Below, piece after piece: positions 13,321 to 21,337 of a stretch of DNA of 64,000 bases. Below the pieces are notes generated by a model, which ran no database searches, was not told the origin of the DNA, and saw nothing but the letters and a program-made list of their open reading frames with translations. Made by a program: the position numbers and the translations under genes. Source of the DNA: JBHIYN01 sp041984235 (GTDB lineage: Bacteria > Pseudomonadota > Gammaproteobacteria > Ga0077536); the NCBI GenBank assembly GCA_041984235.1, contig JBHIYN010000013.1:1-64000 (forward strand). The letters run 5' to 3'. How positions within the stretch are numbered: the first letter of the stretch is position 1; every line of letters starts with the position of its first letter.

Positions 13321-13342
13321 AGTGTCGCCGGGAAGCGACACT
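13321..13342. promoter_or_regulatory. Palindrome, candidate enhancer-binding-protein site for the PEP-CTERM gene
   Basis: AGTGTCGC (13321-13328) and GCGACACT (13335-13342) are perfect 8-bp inverted arms around a 6-nt spacer. The centre is about 65 bp upstream of the -24 element and about 90 bp upstream of the expected start, the usual place for a sigma-54 activator site. There is no T run, so it is not a terminator. It differs from the NtrC dyads (TGCAC-N7-GTGCA) seen elsewhere in the window. Assignment to a PrsR-type regulator is inference. Confidence 0.55.
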
Positions 13343-13394
13343 GTGAGCCACAAGAATATAACTAACTAATTGAAAAACAATAAGTTTTTATTAA

Positions 13395-13410
13395 CGGCAC
13401 AAAACTTGCT
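13395..13410 (+). promoter_or_regulatory. Sigma-54 (RpoN) promoter of the PEP-CTERM gene
   Basis: CGGCACAAAACTTGCT matches the -24/-12 consensus TGGCAC-N5-TTGC at all key positions: GG at 13396-13397 and GC at 13408-13409 separated by exactly 10 nt. Transcription would start near 13421, leaving a leader of about 24 nt with a purine-rich AAGGCGA before the ATG at 13445. Confidence 0.75.
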
Positions 13411-13444
13411 AACAACCCCGGCAAACAATTAAGGCGAATCGATA

Positions 13445-14440
13445 ATGTTTCGAAACACGCAACTAACGCTACTCGGCCTCCTCGTGCTGCTGGCCATGCC
13501 CGCGGCACAGGCGGAGGAAATCATCTTCTTCCAGGACTTCGGCTGCGATGGCGGCGTCAACGACAACTGCGGCGCTGCAACCACCCCGCAGAGTTGGAGC
13601 TACGTGGGCGGTACGGCCACCTACCAGACCTTCAACGCCCAGTACGGCGTCACCGAAACCATCAGCGCCGACTCCTCGACCCGCATCGAGGACAACCCCA
13701 GCAACTTCTCGGTGACGGGACGCAACTGGGATATCCACGATGGCGACGACAACCCCTACGTCTCCGGCTACAAGGATCCGGGCTCGGCCACCAACCCGAA
13801 CATGTCCGGCAACATGCTTGGACACGAGGACGAGAACTACGACCACCACGAGGACAACTACTACCAGATCGACGGCATCCAGCTCGCCAGCAACATCGAC
13901 AGCGCGCAGCTGATGTTCGACTTCGACTCCTGGATCAATGGCTGGGTCGATGGCTACAAGGACGTCGACGGCTTCGCGGTCGCCATCGCGGTCGGCGGCG
14001 GCGGCTTCGACCTGCTCAACCCGACCGGCGACTCCGACATGCAGTACCGCAAGCTCGGCGACGTCGGCGTCCCCGATGGCAACATCGGCGACGGCTCGCT
14101 CAACGCACTGGTCGGCGAATCGACCGCGTACGGCGCGGACATCTACGGCTTCGACGGCTGGGATTCGACCATGAACATGGCCGGCACCGCGATGTTCGAC
14201 CTGTCCGGCTTCGCCGGCCAGACCATCTCGCTGCGCTTCGCCTTTGCCAGCAACAGCAGCGGTTCGCTGGCCGAAGGCATCAACATCGACAACATCAAGG
14301 TCACCCAGGTCTGCACCTCCGGTTCCGGCCCGGACTGTGACACGCCGCCCGGAACGGGCGTACCAGAGCCGGCCTCTGCCGCACTCGCACTGCTTGGCCT
14401 GACGGCCATGGTCCGGCGGCGGCGGCGCGCGGCGCACTGA
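13445..14440 (+). CDS. PEP-CTERM sorting-domain extracellular protein
   Basis: The 331-residue secreted protein has a signal peptide (1-23, ending PAAQA) and a C-terminal PEP-CTERM signal: VPEP at 306-309, a hydrophobic helix and an RRRRRAAH tail. Exosortase cuts this signal and the product is exported to the surface or matrix. The body is rich in Asp, Asn, Gly and Tyr, very acidic, with several Cys (DCGCDG-like start GCDGGVNDNCG and CTSGSGPDC near the end) and a beta-sandwich-like pattern; no enzymatic motif is seen. It has its own sigma-54 promoter and terminator, so it is monocistronic. Its precise function is unknown; relatives act in EPS-dependent aggregation. Confidence 0.9.
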   Translation: MFRNTQLTLLGLLVLLAMPAAQAEEIIFFQDFGCDGGVNDNCGAATTPQSWSYVGGTATYQTFNAQYGVTETISADSSTRIEDNPSNFSVTGRNWDIHDGDDNPYVSGYKDPGSATNPNMSGNMLGHEDENYDHHEDNYYQIDGIQLASNIDSAQLMFDFDSWINGWVDGYKDVDGFAVAIAVGGGGFDLLNPTGDSDMQYRKLGDVGVPDGNIGDGSLNALVGESTAYGADIYGFDGWDSTMNMAGTAMFDLSGFAGQTISLRFAFASNSSGSLAEGINIDNIKVTQVCTSGSGPDCDTPPGTGVPEPASAALALLGLTAMVRRRRRAAH

Positions 14441-14468
14441 CCCGCCGCTCCCCGCACCCCGTACCGAA

Positions 14469-14491
14469 AGCCCCCCGTCCAGGGGGGTTTT
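14469..14491 (+). terminator. Rho-independent terminator of the PEP-CTERM gene
   Basis: A six-base C6/G6 stem with loop GTCCA (14471-14487) is followed by TTTT, about 30 nt after the stop codon. It separates this gene from the downstream sugar operon. Confidence 0.75.
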
Positions 14492-14571
14492 CATTTGCGG
14501 CGGGCGCGCATCGTAGGCACCCCCGCCAGGCGGTATAGTGCCGCAACGCGTTCTGGCCCGGCACCCGCATC

Positions 14572-15687
14572 GTGCAAGCCCCCGTCGACATCCTCGCGGT
14601 TCTCGGAACCCGGCCCGAGGCCATCAAGCTGGCACCGGTGCTGGATGCCCTGCAGACGGCGCAGGGGCTGGCGGTACGCACCGCCTACACCGGCCAGCAG
14701 GCCGATCTCGCCCCGGTGTTCCTGCGGTCGCAGGCAATCCGGGCCGACCATGCCCTGGACCTGATGCAGCCCGGCGAGGATTTCACGGACTTCGCGCGGC
14801 GCGCCGTCGCGGCGCTCGCGCCGATCACCCGGGCACTGCGGCCGCATGCCGTCATGGTCCAGGGCGACACGTCCTCGGCGCTGGCGGGGGCGTTATGTGG
14901 TGCGCTGCTCGGCCTGCCCGTGGTGCACGTCGAGGCCGGCCTGCGCACCCACCACCCGCGCAGTCCCTATCCGGAAGAAGCCCTGCGCGTGATGATCACC
15001 CATTGCGCGTCGCTGCATGCCGCCCCGACCGCGGCCAATGCCGCCAATCTCCGCGCCGAGGGTATACCCGCGAACCAGATCGTAGTGACCGGCAACCCCG
15101 TGGTCGACGCGGTGTCCGCGTTCTCGCCGCAGGCACCGGCTTCGCCGACCCTGTCCGCGCTGCTCGCAGCGACCGACGGCAGCCGGCGCGTGGTCCTGAC
15201 CTGCCACCGCCGCGAGAATTTCGGCGCCCGGGCACGCGCCTACTTCCGGGTCCTGCGCCGCTTCGTCGACGCACACCCCGACGTCGTGCTGATCTTCCCG
15301 GTGCACCCCAATCCTAATGTCCGCAGGACCGCGGCCGAGACCATGGGAGGACATGAACGTATCCTGCTGACCGATCCCATGAGCTACCCCGACTTCCTCG
15401 GCCTCGTGTCCCGCAGCGAACTGGTCGTGTCCGATTCCGGCGGGATCCAGGAAGAGGCGGCGACCCTCGGCGTGCAATTAATCATTCTGCGCGAGGTGAC
15501 CGAGCGCCCCGAGATCGTGGACGCCGGCCTCGCCGTGCTGGCGCCCGACGCGGCGGCGCTGGCGCGCTGCCTGCAGGCGCCGCACGAACGCCACTCACGC
15601 GCACGGCAAACGCACGAGAATCCTTTCGGCGACGGACTCAGCGGGCCGCGCATCGCGCACGCCGTGCGAGAATTCATCCTCACATGA
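14572..15687 (+). CDS. wecB: UDP-N-acetylglucosamine 2-epimerase (non-hydrolysing)
   Basis: It interconverts UDP-GlcNAc and UDP-ManNAc, supplying ManNAc-type sugars for surface polysaccharide. Family motifs are in order: GTRPEAIKLAPV (11-22), QGDTSS, HVEAGLRT, CHRREN and SDSGGIQEEA. The length of 371 residues is typical. The start is GTG at 14572, preceded by a TATAGT hexamer at 14534-14539 that may be a -10, but no good -35 is visible. It is the first gene of a compact operon of four (24 nt, 2 nt and a 14-nt overlap separate the genes). The symbol is by family; it could equally be called mnaA. Confidence 0.88.
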   Translation: MQAPVDILAVLGTRPEAIKLAPVLDALQTAQGLAVRTAYTGQQADLAPVFLRSQAIRADHALDLMQPGEDFTDFARRAVAALAPITRALRPHAVMVQGDTSSALAGALCGALLGLPVVHVEAGLRTHHPRSPYPEEALRVMITHCASLHAAPTAANAANLRAEGIPANQIVVTGNPVVDAVSAFSPQAPASPTLSALLAATDGSRRVVLTCHRRENFGARARAYFRVLRRFVDAHPDVVLIFPVHPNPNVRRTAAETMGGHERILLTDPMSYPDFLGLVSRSELVVSDSGGIQEEAATLGVQLIILREVTERPEIVDAGLAVLAPDAAALARCLQAPHERHSRARQTHENPFGDGLSGPRIAHAVREFILT

Positions 15688-15711
15688 CCGCCCACGCCTG
15701 CCGCTGAATCC

Positions 15712-17361
15712 ATGCCCGCGTCGACGCGCCATATCCTGACCGTCGAGGTCGAGGACTATTACCAGGTCGGGGCGTTCCGTCACCTCATCCCGTTCGGCGA
15801 ATGGGAGCGTTTCGAGCACCGGCTGCGCCGCAACCTGGATCGAACGATCGAGCTGCTGGAAGCGTATGACGCCTCCGCAACCTTTTTCGTCAGCGGCTGG
15901 ATCGCGGAAAAGCACCCCGAGGTGTGCCGTACAATCGCCGAGGCCGGCCACGAGATCGGTGCGCAGGGCTACTACCAGCAGTCCATCCGCGAGATCCCGC
16001 CGCCCGCTTTCGGCGACGACATCCGGCGCAGCAAGCTCGAGATCGAGGCGGTCACCGCCCGCGAAGTCCACGGTTTTCGTATCGGTCGCGGCTGGCTGGG
16101 ACCGGACGACCTGTGGGCGCTGGACATCATCCGCGAGCAGGGCTTCCGTTACGACGCCAGCCTGTGTCCGCTGGGCCGGCAGTTCAGTGGCGAGCCGACG
16201 CGCTTTCATATCGACCGGCACGCCTGCTCGCGCGGTGAGCTGATCGAGATCCCCGTCTCGTGTCGCCGCGTCGCGGGCTATGCCCTGCCCTGCGCCGGGG
16301 GCAACTACCTGCGCCAGCTGCCGGCGTGGCTCAGCGCGCGCGCGGCCTCGGAGTGGGTTGCGCGGGGCGAGCCGCTGGTCGCTTACTTCCACATCTGGGA
16401 GCTGGACGAGCACCAGCCGTCGATCACCGCCGCGGGCATCCTCCAGCGCGTACGCCATTACCGCAACCTGGACGTCATGCGCGAGCGCATCGCCGCGCTG
16501 CTCGAGCGCTTCGCCTTCACCAGCGCCGGCGACTACCTCGGACTGCGCGCCGCGGCCACGGCCAGCACCGCGCCCGCCGAGCGTGCGGCAGCCGAACCGC
16601 AGCCGCCCGGCTTCGTCCCGGCCACGAACGAACGACGCGCGCTGACCGTGATCGTGCCCTGCTTCAACGAGGAGGCCTCGATTCCCTACCTGCGGCGCAC
16701 CCTCGAGCAGTTCACGCAGCGGGCCGCGCCGGCGCTGGATCTGCGCTTCGTGTTCGTCGACGACGGTAGCACCGACGCGACCTGGGAGAAGCTCGGGCAG
16801 GCCTTCGGTGAACAAGCGGGCGCACGTCTGCTGCGCCAGCCGCACAATCGCGGGATCGCCGCCGCCATCGTGGCCGGTGCCGCGGCTGCCGAAACCGATC
16901 TCGTCGCGGTCATCGACGCCGACTGCACCTTCGACCCGAACACGCTGCTGGAGATGCTGCCGCTGATGACCGACGACGTCAGCGTGGTCGTGGCCTCGCC
17001 GTTTCACCGCGGCGGCGGTATCCGCCACGTTCCCGGATGGCGCCTGCTGCTGTCGCGCGGCGCCGCCGCGATGTACCGCGCTCTCCTGCACAACAAGCTC
17101 ACCAGCTACACGAGCTGCTTCCGTATTTACCGGCGGCACCTGATCGCCGACATGCGCCTCGACGACGAGGGCTTCTGCGGCGTGAGCGAGATCATCGCGC
17201 GCCTCGATCTCGCCGGACACCGTGTCGTCGAGACGCCGGCCGTGCTGCAGATTCGCCTGCTCGGTGAATCGAAGATCCGGCTGCTGCAGGTTACCGCCAA
17301 CCACCTCAGGCTGCTGGCACGCGTGCTGATGGCGCGCCTGCGCTCGGCCGAACTGGGCTGA
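15712..17361 (+). CDS. Fusion of degenerate DUF3473-type polysaccharide deacetylase and GT2 glycosyltransferase
   Basis: Residues 5-285 align with the XrtA/PEP-CTERM-associated deacetylase family: TVEVEDYYQVGAF, ATFFVSGWIAEKHP, AGHEIGAQGYYQQ, FRIGRGW, WALDIIREQGFRYD, IEIPVSCRRVAGY, HIWELDEHQP. From memory the family reads TVDVEDYF, SHGYxH, YRAPSFS and HPWEID; here E12 replaces Asp, Q85 and Q89 replace the metal-binding His pair, and the RAPSF loop is lost, so deacetylation is unlikely. Residues about 308-540 form a GT2 domain (LTVIVPCFNEEASI, FVDDGSTD, VIDADCTFDPN), resembling dolichol-phosphate-mannose-synthase-like transferases but with no obvious C-terminal membrane helices. It is second gene of the operon, 2 nt before the oxidoreductase gene. 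Confidence 0.8.
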   Translation: MPASTRHILTVEVEDYYQVGAFRHLIPFGEWERFEHRLRRNLDRTIELLEAYDASATFFVSGWIAEKHPEVCRTIAEAGHEIGAQGYYQQSIREIPPPAFGDDIRRSKLEIEAVTAREVHGFRIGRGWLGPDDLWALDIIREQGFRYDASLCPLGRQFSGEPTRFHIDRHACSRGELIEIPVSCRRVAGYALPCAGGNYLRQLPAWLSARAASEWVARGEPLVAYFHIWELDEHQPSITAAGILQRVRHYRNLDVMRERIAALLERFAFTSAGDYLGLRAAATASTAPAERAAAEPQPPGFVPATNERRALTVIVPCFNEEASIPYLRRTLEQFTQRAAPALDLRFVFVDDGSTDATWEKLGQAFGEQAGARLLRQPHNRGIAAAIVAGAAAAETDLVAVIDADCTFDPNTLLEMLPLMTDDVSVVVASPFHRGGGIRHVPGWRLLLSRGAAAMYRALLHNKLTSYTSCFRIYRRHLIADMRLDDEGFCGVSEIIARLDLAGHRVVETPAVLQIRLLGESKIRLLQVTANHLRLLARVLMARLRSAELG

Positions 17362-17363
17362 CG

Positions 17364-18692
17364 ATGAGCGCTCCCGCGCGCGGCAGTGCCCGCCACATCG
17401 GCATCCTCGGCGGCGGCATGCTCGGGCTCAGCCTCGCCTGGCGCCTGGCCGGGCGCGGTCACCGGGTCACCGTGCTCGACGCCGGCGCCGAGATCGGCGG
17501 GCTCACCCTGCACTTCGAGGATTCGGGCATCACCTGGGATCGCTTCTACCACGTCATCGATGGCAGCGATCACGCCCTTATCGCGCTGCTCGAAGAGCTC
17601 GGCCTGGGCGCCGCGATTGAATGGCATAGGACGCGCACCCTGTTCTTCGACGGCCGGCGCCACTATCCGCTGGACGACGCCATGGACTACCTCAGGCTGC
17701 CCGCGCTCGATATGCTGTCCAAGCTGCGCGTGGCCCTGAACATCGTGTATGCGGGCGCCCGCCGGCGCCGCGGCAGCCTGGGCGATATCGACGCCGCGCG
17801 CTGGCTGCAGCGCTGGTCGGGCCGCCGGGCGTACCAGCAGTTGTGGGCACCCCTGCTGCGCAGCAAGCTCGGCGCCAATTACGACAAGGTTTCCGCCGCC
17901 TTCATCTGGGCGGTGATCCGCCGCTTTTACGGCGCGCGCCAGGGCAGCCGTCGCACCGAGCGCTTCGGCTTCCTGCCGGGCGGCTACGCGCGCGTCATCG
18001 CGGCCCTCACGCAGGCCCTGGAGCAACGCGGAGCGACACTGACCTGTAACGCCGCGGTGAACGCGATCGAGCGCGCCGACGGCGGTGGCCTGCAGGTGAG
18101 CGGCACGCACGGTACCGCGGTCTTCGACGAGGTCATCGTCACCTACGCCGCGCCGCTGGTCGCGCGCACCTGCCGCGTCCTTCCGGACGCCGAGCGAGCA
18201 CGCCATGCCGCGCTTCGCTACCAGGGCGTCATCTGCCTGTCCGTGCTGCTGACGCGGCCCCTGGGTGGCGCCTACATGACCTACATCACCGATCCCGAGG
18301 TACCGTTCACCACCGTCATCGAGATGACCGCGCTGACCGGCTGCGCGACGTTCGGCGGCCATCATCTCGTCTACCTGCCGCGTTACGTGCCCGCTGACGA
18401 CCCGTTGTTCGAACGCGCGGACGAAGCCATCGCCGGAGAATTCCTCGCTGGCCTGCAACGCCTCTACCCGGACTTCGCGCCGGCACAGGTCGTGACCTCG
18501 CGCGTCGCCCGCGCCCGGCACGTGCTCGCCGTGCCGGTGCTCGGCTACGGTCAGCGCATCCCGCCACTGGAGACCTCGGTCGATGGACTGCTGGTATGCA
18601 ACTCGGCGCGCATCGTCGACGCCTCGCTGAGCGTCAACGAAGCGGTGGCGCTGGCCAACGCGACAGTGACCGAACGTTATGGCGCCGCCTGA
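17364..18692 (+). CDS. FAD/NAD(P)-dependent amine-oxidase-like oxidoreductase
   Basis: The 442-residue product begins with a Rossmann dinucleotide-binding fold (IGILGGGMLGLSLAWRL, 13-29, then HRVTVLDAGAEIGG) and ends with the FAD-contacting segment GLLVCNSARIVDASLSVNEAV. It belongs to the protoporphyrinogen-oxidase/UDP-galactopyranose-mutase-like superfamily. Such proteins recur in exopolysaccharide operons, where the substrate is probably a lipid-linked or nucleotide sugar, but none can be named here. It is translationally coupled to the downstream deacetylase gene (14-nt overlap). Confidence 0.75.
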   Translation: MSAPARGSARHIGILGGGMLGLSLAWRLAGRGHRVTVLDAGAEIGGLTLHFEDSGITWDRFYHVIDGSDHALIALLEELGLGAAIEWHRTRTLFFDGRRHYPLDDAMDYLRLPALDMLSKLRVALNIVYAGARRRRGSLGDIDAARWLQRWSGRRAYQQLWAPLLRSKLGANYDKVSAAFIWAVIRRFYGARQGSRRTERFGFLPGGYARVIAALTQALEQRGATLTCNAAVNAIERADGGGLQVSGTHGTAVFDEVIVTYAAPLVARTCRVLPDAERARHAALRYQGVICLSVLLTRPLGGAYMTYITDPEVPFTTVIEMTALTGCATFGGHHLVYLPRYVPADDPLFERADEAIAGEFLAGLQRLYPDFAPAQVVTSRVARARHVLAVPVLGYGQRIPPLETSVDGLLVCNSARIVDASLSVNEAVALANATVTERYGAA

Positions 18693-19656
18693 GCAGGACA
18701 CCAAGCCGCGCGCCGCGCTGTCGCTCGATCTCGACGACCTGTGGGCGTACCTGCGCAGCTATGGCGACGAACGCTGGCGCGAGCACCCGTCGTTCCTCGA
18801 CGTCGCCGTGCCGCGCATTCTCGAATGCCTGGCGGCGCTCGGACTGCGCGCGACCGTGTTCGTCGTCGGACGCGACGCCGAATCGGCCGCCGGCGCCGCC
18901 CTCGTCGACGCCCTGGCGGCGGCAGGTCACGAGATTGGCAATCACTCCTATTCCCACGACCCGGGGTTTCACCGTTTCGACGCGGCGCGCCTGGACCAGG
19001 ACCTGGGGCGCAGCGAGGCTGCGCTGGCGGCATGGTTGCCGACTACCGGGCGTGGCTTCCGCGCCCCCTCGTTCGGTCTTTCCCCTGCCCTGCCCGTGCT
19101 GCTTGCCGAACACGGCTACGCCTACGATTCCTCACTGTTACCGGCGATCAGCGGACCGGCGGCGGCCGCGTGGGAGCGGCTCCGTTACCGGCGCCCTGCA
19201 GCGGGCAAGGACGAACGCGGCGGCACCTACGGCGGTGCTGCGCTGGCGCGTTTGCCCCAGGCACCGTTCGCCTGGCACGCCGGCGACACCACGCTGACAG
19301 AAATTCCGGTGACGGTCATGCCCTTGCTGCGCCTGCCGGTACACTGGACCTACCTGCACTTCATCGCCGACCGCTCGGTGCGTCTCGCCGAAAGTTACCT
19401 TGCCGCGCACCTGTCCCTGCTGCGCTCGCGCGGTCCGGCGCCCATGCTGTTGCTGCACGCGACTGATTTCCTTGGCGCCGACGATCCCGTGGCGCCCCGC
19501 TTCGTGCCCGGCATGCGTCGCAGCGCCGCGGCCAAGCTCGATTTCCTGACCACGACGCTCGCGCGCTACCAGCAACACTTCACCCTCGGCCCCGTCGGGG
19601 CAGCCCCGATGCCGCTGCCGGGCGAGACGCGCTCTCCGATGCTGCTGGCGCGCTGA
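18679..19656 (+). CDS. Polysaccharide deacetylase (NodB fold), apparently active
   Basis: The 325-residue product has the carbohydrate esterase 4 motifs intact: SLDLDD (15-20) supplying the acidic pair, GNHSYSHD with metal ligands H89 and H93, and RGFRAPSFGLS near 126-136. There is no signal peptide, as in other EPS-associated deacetylases thought to act on lipid-linked intermediates at the cytoplasmic face. It is the last gene of the operon and contrasts with the degenerate domain two genes upstream. It overlaps the upstream oxidoreductase gene by 14 nt. Confidence 0.83.
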   Translation: MAPPEQDTKPRAALSLDLDDLWAYLRSYGDERWREHPSFLDVAVPRILECLAALGLRATVFVVGRDAESAAGAALVDALAAAGHEIGNHSYSHDPGFHRFDAARLDQDLGRSEAALAAWLPTTGRGFRAPSFGLSPALPVLLAEHGYAYDSSLLPAISGPAAAAWERLRYRRPAAGKDERGGTYGGAALARLPQAPFAWHAGDTTLTEIPVTVMPLLRLPVHWTYLHFIADRSVRLAESYLAAHLSLLRSRGPAPMLLLHATDFLGADDPVAPRFVPGMRRSAAAKLDFLTTTLARYQQHFTLGPVGAAPMPLPGETRSPMLLAR

Positions 19657-19660
19657 GCCG

Positions 19661-21226
19661 TCAGGAGCCGGGCGCCAGCCGATCCGGGTGAATCTGGTAC
19701 CAGGTGCCCCGGGTGTCGTTGCTGAACGGCACGTAGTCGCGCAGCAGGAAGTCGAGCACGCCACCCCCGCGCAGCTCCATGTGGCGGCGGTTCTCGCGGT
19801 CGACGTAGATATACGGAGGCCGCATGTGTGCCAGTTGGCGCGGCAGGTGCACCCACTGCGAATCGAGAAAGTACTCCCACGGCCAGCCCATGATTGGCAG
19901 CGCGGGGTCCCGCCCCGACAGCAGGTAGTACAGCGGGTCACCGAACACGTAGATCCGTCCCGGGCGGGCGGTGTCCTGCTTCAGGAAGCGCACGCTGTGC
20001 TCGATCTCGGCGTAGCGCCGGTTGACGAAGCGACGCAGGTCGTCGCCGTCGCCGTTCTTGAACAGGATGACCTCGATGTAAGCGGAGATCTTCTGCCCGG
20101 TCGACACCGCCAGCGTGGTGCAGGGCGCGAACAGCAGCAGCAGCGTGAGTGCGTGCGCCTGGAGGCGGCTGAGCTGGGCGCGAACCAGCAGGCGGGCGGG
20201 GATGGCGGCGCAGCCGCGCACACCGAGGATCCCCGCCGGCGTGAACAGGAACAGGAAGTGATACTGCCACCAGGAGAAGCGCTGAATCAGGATGAGCCCG
20301 AGTCCGGCAACGAGCCACGCGATGAGCAGCGCCGAGAGCGGGTCGCGCCGCCCGTACCACCAGTCGGCGATGCCAACCACGATGAACAGTGCCCAGGCGA
20401 GAAAGTAGGACGCAAAGAACATCACCGAGCCGAACAGCCGCAACACCGAGGCCGGCGGCGCGGCGGCGAGCGCGGCGGGCGGGTAGACGAAAGCCGTCCA
20501 GTACAGCTCCCACAACGCCCCCTCGTACCAGAACCAGCCCGCGACCAGGCCGATGACTAGCGCCACACCGGCACTCACCGGCGCCAAAAGGCACAGCGCC
20601 ATGCGCCGCCAGTCGCGGAGGCCGGCGCGCCACAGGTAGTACCACGCCACCAGCCAGAACAGCACGAACAGCGGCGCGAACACGATCTTGAACGTCACCG
20701 TGACCCCCGCGCAGACACCGGACAGGAATTGCATCAGCGCCAGCGGGCGCGCAGCGGACGGGGTACGGGTCGCCAGCCAGGCACTCAGGTAGACCGGCAG
20801 AGCGACCAGCATTTCGAGCTGGGTCAGGTGAAAGGGATCGGATGCCGCATAGTAGGTGCCGATGACGGCAACCGGGACACCGGCGACGGCCCAGCGAACG
20901 GTAAACTCGCGCGCCAGCGTGACCATCAGCACCAGTGCAAAAACCAGCATCCACAACAGCTCGAGCAGGTGCACGCCGATCTCGTCGAAACCGAACAGGG
21001 CACCCGCCGCGGCGTAGAACCAGACCAGGCCGGGCAGCTTGTTGTCCCAGAAATCGACGTACAGGGTGCCGCCGCCGGCCACCGTCTTGGCGGCGAAGAA
21101 GGCCATGGTCTGGTCGGCGACGAAGGGGTACTGCAGGTTCAGCAAACCGAGCGCCGTGACGATCATCAGCGCGACGCCGGCGGCGGCGAGCACGGAGCGG
21201 GCGGGAGCGGCGGCGGTGCGTGGCAC
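19661..21226 (-). CDS. GT39/ArnT-like integral membrane glycosyltransferase
   Basis: The 521-residue protein has about ten hydrophobic helices (for example 10-30, 84-108, 114-128, 165-200, 210-235, 265-290, 300-320). After the first helix comes a periplasmic loop containing VADQ and the DFWDNKLPG acidic motif typical of GT39/ArnT/PMT-like transferases using polyprenyl-phosphate sugars, and the C terminus forms a soluble domain (YIYVDRENR). The start is GTG at 21226. It is convergent with the deacetylase operon (stops 4 nt apart) and probably belongs functionally to the glycan locus. Donor and acceptor are unknown. Confidence 0.68.
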   Translation of the reverse strand: MPRTAAAPARSVLAAAGVALMIVTALGLLNLQYPFVADQTMAFFAAKTVAGGGTLYVDFWDNKLPGLVWFYAAAGALFGFDEIGVHLLELLWMLVFALVLMVTLAREFTVRWAVAGVPVAVIGTYYAASDPFHLTQLEMLVALPVYLSAWLATRTPSAARPLALMQFLSGVCAGVTVTFKIVFAPLFVLFWLVAWYYLWRAGLRDWRRMALCLLAPVSAGVALVIGLVAGWFWYEGALWELYWTAFVYPPAALAAAPPASVLRLFGSVMFFASYFLAWALFIVVGIADWWYGRRDPLSALLIAWLVAGLGLILIQRFSWWQYHFLFLFTPAGILGVRGCAAIPARLLVRAQLSRLQAHALTLLLLFAPCTTLAVSTGQKISAYIEVILFKNGDGDDLRRFVNRRYAEIEHSVRFLKQDTARPGRIYVFGDPLYYLLSGRDPALPIMGWPWEYFLDSQWVHLPRQLAHMRPPYIYVDRENRRHMELRGGGVLDFLLRDYVPFSNDTRGTWYQIHPDRLAPGS

Positions 21227-21337
21227 AGTGTCGGCGCCGGCGGTTGCCCGCCGCGGCGCATCAGGTCAGGGAGGAGTCAGGATAGCCGGCGCGGAGATCT
21301 CCGGCCAGTCATGGGACGGCGCCGCTGCCGCGGGCGG

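Larger units (their letters stand above)
12999..13444. other. Intergenic region between prsT-like gene and PEP-CTERM gene
   Basis: This 446-bp divergent spacer is clearly richer in A and T than its surroundings in its right half (about 13200-13440). It holds the palindrome and sigma-54 promoter annotated separately. I found no convincing promoter for the prsT-like gene and no RNA gene. Confidence 0.6.
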
